DNA from: JBDUCV01 sp040003255
GTDB taxonomy: Bacteria > Actinomycetota > Actinomycetes > Mycobacteriales > Jatrophihabitantaceae
Length of the DNA: 7,510 nucleotides
Direction: 5' to 3'
Assembly: GCA_040003255.1 (NCBI GenBank)
Contig: JBDUCV010000095.1
Location: 1-7,510 of the forward strand
Shown here: piece after piece, positions 1-6,700 of the stretch
Position numbering within the stretch: position 1 is the stretch's first letter
How the letters are laid out: every line of letters begins with the position of its first letter
The notes under the pieces: generated by a model
Databases searched by the model: none
What the model was told of the DNA's origin: nothing
The model's input: only the letters and a program-made list of their open reading frames with translations
Position numbers and translations under genes: made by a program

Positions 1-62
1 GTGCGGTAGAACTCTGCACTCGCTCTGAGGTCCGTCACCCGAACCCCGACGTGGTCGATCAT
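1..62 (-). CDS. VOC (glyoxalase/bleomycin-resistance fold) family protein, N-terminus only, cut by window edge
   Basis: An ATG at 62-60 opens a frame that stays open to the left edge. Its 20 complete codons read MIDHVGVRVTDLRASAEFY plus Arg. This matches the usual start of vicinal-oxygen-chelate proteins: a first beta strand of the form hDHhxhxVxDLxxSxxFY, with a His at position 4 where many members bind the metal. The ATG overlaps the TGA of the upstream synthase gene as ATGA (59-62), so it is very probably the third gene of that operon and translated by coupling. The fold covers glyoxalase I, ring-cleaving dioxygenases, resistance proteins and many uncharacterised enzymes, so substrate and reaction cannot be deduced from 20 residues. 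The family assignment rests on this short motif and is an inference; the existence of the gene is supported by both the motif and the overlap. Confidence 0.72.
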   Translation of the reverse strand, partial: MIDHVGVRVTDLRASAEFYR

Positions 63-2167
63 TCGGCCCGCTGACCCACTGAGCGGGGCGCGGATTCGAG
101 CACGCCGGTGCGGTGTAGCGCGTGCCACCGTAGCCGCATCCCGTACGCCGCACTGGCCAGCGACTGGATCACCACGAGGTACATGAGCTGGCGGTACACG
201 ACCTGCTGAACGGGCAGCGCCCACAGCGGACGAAGACGCTCCCCGTCTAGCGCGAACGCATACCAGGCGCAGACGTACTGCACGGCCAAAAACCCCAACC
301 AGGTCAGGCCGATGACGCGCGCGTCTGCGGTGAACAAGCTGAAGACGGCCGCAAGGTCGATCGCCGGGGCGAGCACCGGCAGCGCCACCTGGAACATGAG
401 CAGGTAGGCGACACCCCGTCGGCCCAGGCGCCCAGAAGCCCCACGTGCGGCCATCGCATGCCGGTGTTTCCAGATCGACTGCAGCGTGCCGTAACACCAA
501 CGGTAACGCTGCCGCCACAGCTGACCCAGCGTCGCCGGGGCTTCGGTCCACGCACGCGCGTCCGGCGCGTAGACGACCCGCCAGCCGGCGCGACACAGCG
601 CCATCGTCAGATCGGTGTCCTCGGCAAGCGTGTCGTCACTGATTCCACCGACGCCAGCTAACGCGCTGCGGCAGAATGCGCCGACGGCACCGGGAACTGT
701 GGGCATGCACTGCAGGACATCGAACATCCGGCGATCGAGGTTGAAGCCCATGACGTACTCGATGTGCTGCCAACTCCCGATCACGCCGCGACGGTTACCG
801 ACCTTTGCATTACCCGACACTGCGCCCACTGCAGGATCGGCCATCGGCTTCACCAGCTCATGCAGCGTGCCCGGTTCAAAGATCGTGTCGCCGTCGACCA
901 GGACGAGCACCTCGTAGCGAGCGGCTGCTATCCCGGTGTTGAGGGCGGCCGGTTTGCCGCCGTTGTGCTGGCGAATCACCCGCACGTTTCTCAAGCCGAG
1001 GCCGTGGACGAGGGCGGCGGTGCCGTCGGTTGACCCATCATCGACCACGATTACCTCGAACATTGGGTAGTCGGATGACGCGAGCGAATGCACGCACGCC
1101 TCGATACCCACGCGTTCGTTGTAGGCAGGCACGACGACCGAGACTGCCGGCAGCCGATGAGGCGCCACTGTGGTGGGTGGGCGGGTCGCGTGCCGCCGGG
1201 CGAGCAACAGCAACACCACGACCCTGAGGACGGCAAGCGCGCCGACGGCGAGGAACAGCGTTCGCAGCAGGCCGACCACCCAGCCGGATGCGACGACGGC
1301 GCCGATCACAACGGTGCCGCGAAGGCGCTGCGACCCGGTCGCTCGCGCCCAGGGTGACTGCACCCCGATCGCGTGCGAGACCGTCTCAAAGCGGTAGCCG
1401 CGGGCCTGCAATGCCGGGATCAACCGCTCGAGCGCCGCAACCGTCTGGGCCCGGTCACCGCCGCCGTCATGCATCGTCACGACTGCCCCGGCTACACCGG
1501 GTGGAGTGGCCGCCGCGACGATCGCGGAGATGCCCGGGCGGGCCCAGTCACGGGTGTCGAGATCGGTCAGCACCACTCGGTAGCTGCCTGGCCGTGCCAT
1601 CGCCCTCCACTCCGGCAGTGTCAGCGCGTTTGGCGTCGAGGAGAACGGCGGGCGCAGGAGGTTGGTCGTGTAGCCGGTCGCCGCGGCGAGCGCGAGTTGC
1701 GTGGTGTCCAGTTCCAGCCGCTCGCGCCGGGCGGTGGTCGCCCCCAGGTCGGGATGGGTGAAGGTGTGAACTCCGATCTCGTCGCCGTCCTTCACCATCC
1801 GACGCAGCGTCGCCGGATTCGCGCAGACATGCGCACCGATCACGAAGAACGTGGCGGGCACGTGAAATCTCTCCAGCACGTCGAGGATCTGCGGGGTGTA
1901 GCTGCTCGGACCGTCGTCGAAGGTGAGCACGATCGTCTGGTCCGGCACGTGCATTCCCGGCAGCAATGGCTGGGTCGAATCCAGTACCGGCCCGCCGTTC
2001 AGGACCGCAGCGGGCACGTCCGACCCGCCTGCGCGCCTGGCGAAATGCTGCGGGTTCTCGCCGTGAGCGCCGCCAATGATCGCGGCGACGCTGAGCAGCG
2101 CGATCAGTACGAGTAACACCGTGACGAGCAGCCCCCAGTGTGCGCGCGGAGTTCGCTCATCCCTCAC
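59..2167 (-). CDS. Bifunctional polysaccharide deacetylase (NodB/CE4) - family 2 glycosyltransferase, membrane polysaccharide synthase (MatB-like)
   Basis: This 702-aa fusion probably makes and partly de-N-acetylates a cell-surface aminosugar polymer. Domains in order: a membrane anchor (about 12-34); an extracytoplasmic NodB domain (about 75-265); two membrane helices (about 284-323); a cytoplasmic GT2 domain (about 340-560); and three or more C-terminal membrane segments (about 586-612, 616-640, 650-676). NodB motifs are present: TFDDGP with D84 (general base) and D85 (metal), H134/H138 in HTFTHP (metal), R172 in RPPF, D207-W208, and H233 in TMHDG (catalytic acid). GT2 motifs are PAYNE, VDDGSTDG (D376/D377), DGD (425-427), ED (516-517) and QRYRW (553-557), the QxxRW signature of processive synthases such as PgaC, hyaluronan and cellulose synthases. 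The fusion combines what E. coli splits between PgaB and PgaC. The start is GTG at 2167, in a 4-nt GTGA overlap with the upstream gene; the 3' end overlaps the next gene by 4 nt. The fusion and its topology are clear; the polymer's identity (beta-1,6-GlcNAc or other) is inferred. Confidence 0.93.
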   Translation of the reverse strand: MRDERTPRAHWGLLVTVLLVLIALLSVAAIIGGAHGENPQHFARRAGGSDVPAAVLNGGPVLDSTQPLLPGMHVPDQTIVLTFDDGPSSYTPQILDVLERFHVPATFFVIGAHVCANPATLRRMVKDGDEIGVHTFTHPDLGATTARRERLELDTTQLALAAATGYTTNLLRPPFSSTPNALTLPEWRAMARPGSYRVVLTDLDTRDWARPGISAIVAAATPPGVAGAVVTMHDGGGDRAQTVAALERLIPALQARGYRFETVSHAIGVQSPWARATGSQRLRGTVVIGAVVASGWVVGLLRTLFLAVGALAVLRVVVLLLLARRHATRPPTTVAPHRLPAVSVVVPAYNERVGIEACVHSLASSDYPMFEVIVVDDGSTDGTAALVHGLGLRNVRVIRQHNGGKPAALNTGIAAARYEVLVLVDGDTIFEPGTLHELVKPMADPAVGAVSGNAKVGNRRGVIGSWQHIEYVMGFNLDRRMFDVLQCMPTVPGAVGAFCRSALAGVGGISDDTLAEDTDLTMALCRAGWRVVYAPDARAWTEAPATLGQLWRQRYRWCYGTLQSIWKHRHAMAARGASGRLGRRGVAYLLMFQVALPVLAPAIDLAAVFSLFTADARVIGLTWLGFLAVQYVCAWYAFALDGERLRPLWALPVQQVVYRQLMYLVVIQSLASAAYGMRLRWHALHRTGVLESAPRSVGQRAE

Positions 2168-2637
2168 GGCGGCGACGGTGTGGGCGAAGGCCGGCCGTGA
2201 CTGATGCTTGCCTTGCCGGGCGGGGCTGTACGCGACGGCGCGCCATGGGTCGGCGACGGACTCGGGGTAGCGCTCGAACCGCTCGGCGTTTGGGTTGGCG
2301 TGATCTGCCCGGCCGCGCTGGTGGTCGGCGCCCCGCCGGTTACCGCGGCGACGGTGCCGGATGGTGAGGGCGAGTTCCCGCCCGTCGTGCCCCTGCCGAA
2401 ACTACCGAGGCTTGGGCTGGGTAAGCCGGTAGTCCCGGAATTGACCTGCTCGTCCGACGGCAGCGAGACCGGCGGGGTAAGGCCGGGCAATGGCACGTCA
2501 CCGAGGAGACTGACGAAGAAGGCTCCGACGCCAATAACCAGCAATGCGATCAGCACCCGCAAGCCAGCGCGCGCGAGAACCGCGCGGCGACCGGAGTCGT
2601 CGACGAAGATCGCGGCGCGGGAACGGTGTTTGCTCAT
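2164..2637 (-). CDS. Small single-pass membrane protein with Pro/Ser/Thr-rich extracytoplasmic tail, putative MatA-like partner of the synthase
   Basis: This is a 157-aa protein with no recognisable catalytic domain. Residues 1-24 are basic and include FVDDSGRRAV. One hydrophobic segment follows (about 25-46, LRVLIALLVIGVGAFFVSLL). The remaining ~110 residues are low-complexity Pro/Ser/Thr/Gly with repeated SPSP/TPSP-type units. By the positive-inside rule the N-terminus is cytoplasmic and the tail lies outside the membrane. There is no lipobox Cys after the helix and no clear signal-peptidase site, so it looks like a signal anchor. ATG at 2637 is the only reasonable start: an in-frame TGA lies a few codons upstream, and GGAG sits just before it, unusually close. 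Its TGA overlaps the GTG of the synthase (GTGA, 2164-2167), so the two are translationally coupled and probably work together. It occupies the place of MatA next to MatB in Streptomyces; I infer an accessory role in polymer export or synthase assembly. A Ser/Thr-rich exported tail could be O-glycosylated, which is also inference. Confidence 0.78.
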   Translation of the reverse strand: MSKHRSRAAIFVDDSGRRAVLARAGLRVLIALLVIGVGAFFVSLLGDVPLPGLTPPVSLPSDEQVNSGTTGLPSPSLGSFGRGTTGGNSPSPSGTVAAVTGGAPTTSAAGQITPTQTPSGSSATPSPSPTHGAPSRTAPPGKASISHGRPSPTPSPP

Positions 2638-2846
2638 CGCTCCGAAGACGTCATTTCATCTCAACCCCGATCGCGAGCACCTCATTGATTGGCGGCACCG
2701 GTCGGCCGGTCTGGGGTGCTCGAAGCATGTTCCGCGTCGGCGTAGAGGGTAATGGACGTTCGCCCGCCGCCGCGCGGGGCCGGTAAAGCTGAGAATGGCC
2801 AGGCATGCCGTCGCGGCTGGCCAGCGCCTGATGAGACGATTGGTGG
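2638..2846. promoter_or_regulatory. Divergent intergenic region between the polysaccharide operon and the PAP2-like gene
   Basis: This is the only clear non-coding stretch in the window and must hold or lie close to the promoters of both flanking, divergently transcribed units. Part of it (about 2650-2690) is visibly less G+C-rich than the surroundings. I looked for -35/-10 pairs on both strands and found no convincing sigma-70-type promoter. Isolated TAnnnT-like or TTGAnn-like hexamers occur, but without a partner at 16-19 nt. A short perfect inverted repeat, ACCGG-TCGG-CCGGT, lies at 2697-2710 and could be a small operator or chance in G+C-rich DNA. There is no riboswitch-like architecture that I recognise. 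Regulatory function is inferred from gene orientation alone. If the PAP2-like gene starts at 2904, the region extends to 2903. Confidence 0.5.
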
Positions 2847-2893
2847 GTGGCTTCAACCGACTCGGCGGCGCGCACCGTAGCCTTCCAGCCGCC

Positions 2894-2897
2894 GAGG
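2894..2897 (+). promoter_or_regulatory. Ribosome binding site supporting the ATG start of the PAP2-like gene
   Basis: GAGG at 2894-2897 sits 6 nt before the ATG at 2904, a normal Shine-Dalgarno distance. The upstream in-frame GTG at 2847 has no comparable purine-rich element. This site is the main reason to prefer the shorter protein. Confidence 0.5.
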
Positions 2898-2903
2898 CGA
2901 GGA

Positions 2904-3707
2904 ATGGGCGGTTTGTATCCGGACCGGCTGTTGCGCTATCGCAGACCCAGATGGTGGCAAGAGTTCGGCCTCATCGCGATCGGGTACTGGCTCTACGGTC
3001 TGGGCCGCAACGCCGTGCCGGAACAGGCATCGATCGCGATACGACACGGGCGCACCATCCAGCACATCCAGGACCTGCTGCGACTGAACTTTGAGCGCTC
3101 GTTGAACCATTTCGTAGCCGCAAACGAGTGGCTCGCGCAGATCATGAACTACTACTACGCGACGCTGCACTTCATCGTCACCGCTGGCACGCTCATCTGG
3201 CTGTTCTTCGCTCATCCGAGCGTGTATCGCGGCGGCCGGACCGTTCTGGCCGTGACGACGGTGGTTGCGTTGGTCGGCTTCTACCTCTACCCGCTGGCGC
3301 CGCCCAGGCTGATGCCGGAGTACGGCTATATCGACACGCTGATCAAGTTTCACACCTGGGGCTCGCTCGCCAATCCGAAGATCGCCGAGCATTCCAATCA
3401 GTTCGCCGCGATGCCGAGCCTGCACATCGGCTGGGCGGTGTGGAGCGCCACCGCGATCGTCATATGTGCGCGCCGGACGTGGGTCCGGGCGCTGGGTGCG
3501 CTGTACCCGGTCGGGACGCTGCTCGCAATCGTCGGCACCGCTAACCACTTCATCCTGGACGCCGTGGGCGGCGTCATCGTCGTCCTGATCGGTCTGACCG
3601 GGCAATGGCTGATGTCTGGTCGAGGCGCATTTACTCCCCCACCGGATGCGCCGCCACGTGCTCCCGTGCCACGCCCGCGGCTGCTCGCTCACTCGGCCGC
3701 GCCGTAG
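2904..3707 (+). CDS. PAP2 superfamily membrane phosphatase/phosphotransferase, Aur1/inositolphosphotransferase-like (PAP2_3 type)
   Basis: This is a polytopic membrane protein of 267 aa from the ATG at 2904. About six hydrophobic segments are visible (roughly 22-34, 83-102, 113-132, 172-189, 196-213, 219-236). The core residues of the PAP2 fold are present: R135 in PLAPPRLMP, H174 in AMPSLHIGW, and H215 plus D219 in ANHFILD. In the family the second His attacks the phosphoester and the Asp activates it. The APPR form of motif 1 and the PSLH/NHFxxD spacing resemble the Aur1/Ipt1-like branch more than classical PgpB-type lipid phosphatases; no substrate can be named. An in-frame GTG at 2847 would give 286 aa. 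I prefer 2904 because of its GAGG ribosome binding site and because the 19 extra codons have weaker G/C bias at the third position. An in-frame stop at 2832 excludes anything longer. The tail (about 241-267) is Pro/Arg-rich. The gene is divergent from the polysaccharide operon and overlaps the glnE 3' end by 19 nt tail to tail. Family assignment is firm; function is inferred. Confidence 0.9.
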   Translation: MGGLYPDRLLRYRRPRWWQEFGLIAIGYWLYGLGRNAVPEQASIAIRHGRTIQHIQDLLRLNFERSLNHFVAANEWLAQIMNYYYATLHFIVTAGTLIWLFFAHPSVYRGGRTVLAVTTVVALVGFYLYPLAPPRLMPEYGYIDTLIKFHTWGSLANPKIAEHSNQFAAMPSLHIGWAVWSATAIVICARRTWVRALGALYPVGTLLAIVGTANHFILDAVGGVIVVLIGLTGQWLMSGRGAFTPPPDAPPRAPVPRPRLLAHSAAP

Positions 3708-6700
3708 AAGATCTGCTCGACGACTCGCCGGGCGCGGCGGGCGGCGCGCCGGTAGTCATCCACGAGCTGGCCAGGGTCAGCGCCCGGCGGGTACCCGAGT
3801 ACCCGGGCGGCCGCAACCAACACCTTGCCTTGGCTGGGCAACTGGTCGTCGGCCCTGGCCCGCACCAGCATGATCGCGTTGCGCGCTCCGGAGGCAAGCC
3901 GCCAAGACGCTTCGAGAGCATCGGCGTTGCTGGGTGAGATGAGCCGCGCCAGCGCCGCAGCGTGCAACGCGTCGAGCGTGCGCGGGGTACGCAGCCCGCT
4001 GTGCTCCCGCGCGTGCATCAGCTGCAGTAGCTGCACCGTCCACTCGACATCGGCTAAACCACCTCGTCCAAGCTTGAGGTGGGTGGACGGGTCGGCGCCC
4101 CGTGGCAGGCGCTCGCTGTCGATCCGGCCCTTGAGTCGCCGGATCTCCGCCAAGTCCGGCGCCGCGACACCGGCTGCCGGGTAGCGGATCACGTCGATCA
4201 TGGCCATGAACCGGCGGCCCAGCTGCTCGTCGCCTACGGCGAACCTCCCGCGGAGCAGCGCCTGCGCTTCCCAAACCGACGACCACTTGGCGTAGTAGCT
4301 CGCATAGGACTGCGCCGAGCGCACGAGTGGGCCGTTGCGCCCCTCGGGACGCAGATCGGCATCGACCCGCAGAGGTGGATCAGCGGACGGCATGGCCAGA
4401 AGCGTTCGCAGCCGCTCGGCGACGTCGTGCGCGATCCGGGCTGCTTCGGCCTCCGCCGTGGCGGCATCGCGGGATTCGAACACGAACAGCACGTCGGCGT
4501 CCGAGCCGTACCCGGCCTCCGACCCTCCGAGCCGGCCCATCGCGATGACCGCCAACCGGATGGGCAGCGCCTCAACGCCGAGCTCAGCGGCAACCGAACG
4601 CCCGGCCACGTACAGCGCGGCAGCGAGTGTCGCGTCGGTGGTGGCGCTGACCGCATCGGCGACCTCGGTGACGTCGAGGCGGCCGAGCAAGTCGGCGAAC
4701 GCGATGCGCAGCAGTTCGAACCGGCGCCGACTGCGCGCGGCAGCGACCGCGCGAACGGCGTCCAGTTCGCGAGCCGCCGCGTCGACAGCCGCTGCCCGTA
4801 GCTCCCCCGAAGGACGCGGACGCAGATCGTCGTCGTCGGCCAGCAGCTGCAACGCCTCGGGCGCGCGGAGCAACAGATCGGCGACGTATCGGCTCGTGCC
4901 CAGCACCTGAGCCAGCCGGGATGCCACCGCGCCTTCGTCGCGCAGCAGCCGTAAGTACCAGGGTGTCGCACCGAGAGCGTCGGACACCTGCCGATACGCC
5001 CGCAGGCCGGCGTCGGGGTCGGATGCATCGGCGAAGTAGGACAACATCACCGGCAGCAACGCGCGCTGCAGTGCCGCCCGCCGGGTGAGGCCAGCCGTCA
5101 GCGCGTCGATGTGGTGCAGCGCGCCGCGCGGGTCGCTAAAGCCCAACGCGGCCAATCGCCGCTTGGCCTCGCTCGGGGTGAGCCGCAACGCCTCCGACGG
5201 CACCCGTGCCACCGCGTCGAGCAGCGGGCGGTAGAACAGCTTCTCGTGCAGGCGGCGCACCTCGCGGCTGTGCAACGCCCACTCCGCCCGCCACACCGTC
5301 CTGGCGTCACCTCGCGGATCCGGCCGGAAGCCCATCGCCCGCGCAAGGGTCAGTAGCGCTCCCTCGTCGTCGGGCACTAGGTGTGTTCGACGCAGGCGAA
5401 GTAGCTGCAGGCGGTGCTCGGCCGCGCGCAGGAAGCGGTACGCATCGCTGAAACTCACCGCGTCGTCGACGCCGACATAGCCGCCATCGCGCAGCGCGTC
5501 AAGGGCCGAGAGCGTGTCGGCCCGCCGCAGTGACTCGTCGCCCCGCCCATGCACCAGCTGCAACAGCTGCACGGCGAACTCCACGTCGCGCAATCCACCA
5601 GGACCGAGTTTGATCTCTCGATCGGCGATGTCGGGCGGCAGGTGCTCGACGACCCTGCGCCGCATCGCCTGTACGTCCGAGACGAAGCCCGGGCGCTCTG
5701 CCGCCGTCCACACCATGGGCGCGATCACGTCGAGATAGCGCTGACCGAGCTCGGCGTCGCCGGCAACTGGACGGGCCTTGAGCAGCGCCTGGAATTCCCA
5801 GGTACTCGCCCACCGCTCGTAGTACGCCTGGTAGCTGGCCAGGGTGCGCACCAACGGGCCGGCTCTGCCTTCGGGTCGCAGCCCCGCATCGACCTCCCAC
5901 GCAGCCGCGCCACAGATTCGCACCGTTTCGGCCGCGAGCCGGATCGCGGTCTGCAGGGCGGCCGGCTCGTCGACCGAACCGTCGGCGGGCTCGGCGACGA
6001 ACACCACATCGACGTCAGATACGTAGTTGAGTTCGCGCCCACCCGCCTTGCCCAATGCGATGATCGCCAGCCGGCACGATGCGCTGCCAGGCGGCAATCC
6101 GGCGGTGGCGACGTCGAGCGCGGCTCGTAGCACGTAGCCGGCCAGATCAGCCAGCGCAGCCATCACGGCGGGCAGCTCGAGTTCTTCGGGCAGGTCGCGG
6201 CCGGCGATGGCGACCAGCTCGCGCCGGTACGCGCGGCGCAGGGCGACTACCGGATCCGATGCCCCGCCGACGGCGGTCGCGAGCCGGGTCGGTGCCGTGG
6301 CCAGGTCGTGCTCGCCCACCAGCACCTGCCAGTCCGCGGGACACTCGGCCAGGTGCTGGCCCAGTGCGATCGACGCGCCGAGCACCGCGACGAGCCTGGT
6401 CCGTAGCGTTGTGTCCTGTTCGACCGCGAGCCGCAGTTGCGGACCGGCGGCCTGCACGAGGCGGGCGAGCGATCGCACCGCACAGTCCGGATCCGCGCTG
6501 CGGCCGAGCGCCGCGACGATGCCCGCCGCGGCGTCGTCGACCGGGGCATTCGCCGCCACGTCCCACCAGCAAAGGGGTTCGGCAGACAGCAGGTGTGCCG
6601 CTTGTTCGGCGTCGGCGAATCCCAGCCTGGCCAGCCGTCGGGCGACACGCGTGTTCGGGACGGCGGGCAGCTCTGCGTTCGTCACTCCGCGGTCGGCCAT
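3689..6700 (-). CDS. glnE: Bifunctional glutamine synthetase adenylyltransferase / adenylyl-removing enzyme (GlnE)
   Basis: This cytoplasmic enzyme attaches AMP to, and removes it from, a Tyr of glutamine synthetase, tuning nitrogen assimilation in response to PII protein and glutamine. At 1003 aa it is full length and shows the family's internal duplication. The N-terminal adenylyl-removing half has the nucleotidyltransferase motif with S228, D229, D231 (NYVSDVDVVF), followed by D271 in VDAGLRPEGR and KLGPGGLRDVEF (364-375). The C-terminal adenylyltransferase half repeats it with S733, D734, D736 (GYGSDADVLF), D780/D782 in VDADLRPEGR and KLGRGGLADVEW (876-887). Both active sites look intact. 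The ATG at 6700 lies 19 nt inside the end of the amidotransferase gene. A GTG at 6685 would give 998 aa with a 4-nt GTGA overlap, and neither start has a strong Shine-Dalgarno sequence. The gene is coupled to the upstream amidotransferase; glutamine synthetase itself is not in the window. The stop at 3689 overlaps the convergent PAP2-like gene. Confidence 0.97.
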   Translation of the reverse strand: MADRGVTNAELPAVPNTRVARRLARLGFADAEQAAHLLSAEPLCWWDVAANAPVDDAAAGIVAALGRSADPDCAVRSLARLVQAAGPQLRLAVEQDTTLRTRLVAVLGASIALGQHLAECPADWQVLVGEHDLATAPTRLATAVGGASDPVVALRRAYRRELVAIAGRDLPEELELPAVMAALADLAGYVLRAALDVATAGLPPGSASCRLAIIALGKAGGRELNYVSDVDVVFVAEPADGSVDEPAALQTAIRLAAETVRICGAAAWEVDAGLRPEGRAGPLVRTLASYQAYYERWASTWEFQALLKARPVAGDAELGQRYLDVIAPMVWTAAERPGFVSDVQAMRRRVVEHLPPDIADREIKLGPGGLRDVEFAVQLLQLVHGRGDESLRRADTLSALDALRDGGYVGVDDAVSFSDAYRFLRAAEHRLQLLRLRRTHLVPDDEGALLTLARAMGFRPDPRGDARTVWRAEWALHSREVRRLHEKLFYRPLLDAVARVPSEALRLTPSEAKRRLAALGFSDPRGALHHIDALTAGLTRRAALQRALLPVMLSYFADASDPDAGLRAYRQVSDALGATPWYLRLLRDEGAVASRLAQVLGTSRYVADLLLRAPEALQLLADDDDLRPRPSGELRAAAVDAAARELDAVRAVAAARSRRRFELLRIAFADLLGRLDVTEVADAVSATTDATLAAALYVAGRSVAAELGVEALPIRLAVIAMGRLGGSEAGYGSDADVLFVFESRDAATAEAEAARIAHDVAERLRTLLAMPSADPPLRVDADLRPEGRNGPLVRSAQSYASYYAKWSSVWEAQALLRGRFAVGDEQLGRRFMAMIDVIRYPAAGVAAPDLAEIRRLKGRIDSERLPRGADPSTHLKLGRGGLADVEWTVQLLQLMHAREHSGLRTPRTLDALHAAALARLISPSNADALEASWRLASGARNAIMLVRARADDQLPSQGKVLVAAARVLGYPPGADPGQLVDDYRRAARRARRVVEQIFYGAAE

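Noticed and set aside
1373..2116. A 247-aa plus-strand open frame antisense to the deacetylase domain
   Set aside because: High G+C leaves few stops on the opposite strand. The minus-strand reading holds all NodB motifs and this one has none.
2729..2733. GGAAC on the minus strand upstream of the polysaccharide operon as an ECF-sigma -35 element
   Set aside because: No matching -10 element at the expected 16-17 nt spacing; five bases alone carry no weight in this region.
2204..2752. A 182-aa plus-strand open frame antisense to the small membrane protein and part of the intergenic region
   Set aside because: It shows no domain or start signal. The minus-strand gene has a signal anchor and a GTGA junction with the synthase, which favours that strand although its tail is low-complexity.
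2853..3692. A 279-aa minus-strand open frame antisense to the PAP2-like gene, opening with a GTGA overlap at the glnE stop
   Set aside because: The overlap looks like operon coupling, but the protein is Arg/Gln/His/Asp-rich without hydrophobic core or motifs, typical of an antisense shadow. The plus strand carries conserved catalytic motifs and membrane helices.
3727..3756. G+C-rich self-complementary stretch near the glnE 3' end as a possible terminator
   Set aside because: It lies inside the glnE coding region, pairs poorly and has no T-run on either strand.
4079..4801. A 240-aa plus-strand open frame inside glnE
   Set aside because: It is antisense to the conserved adenylyltransferase motifs of GlnE and has shadow-type composition.
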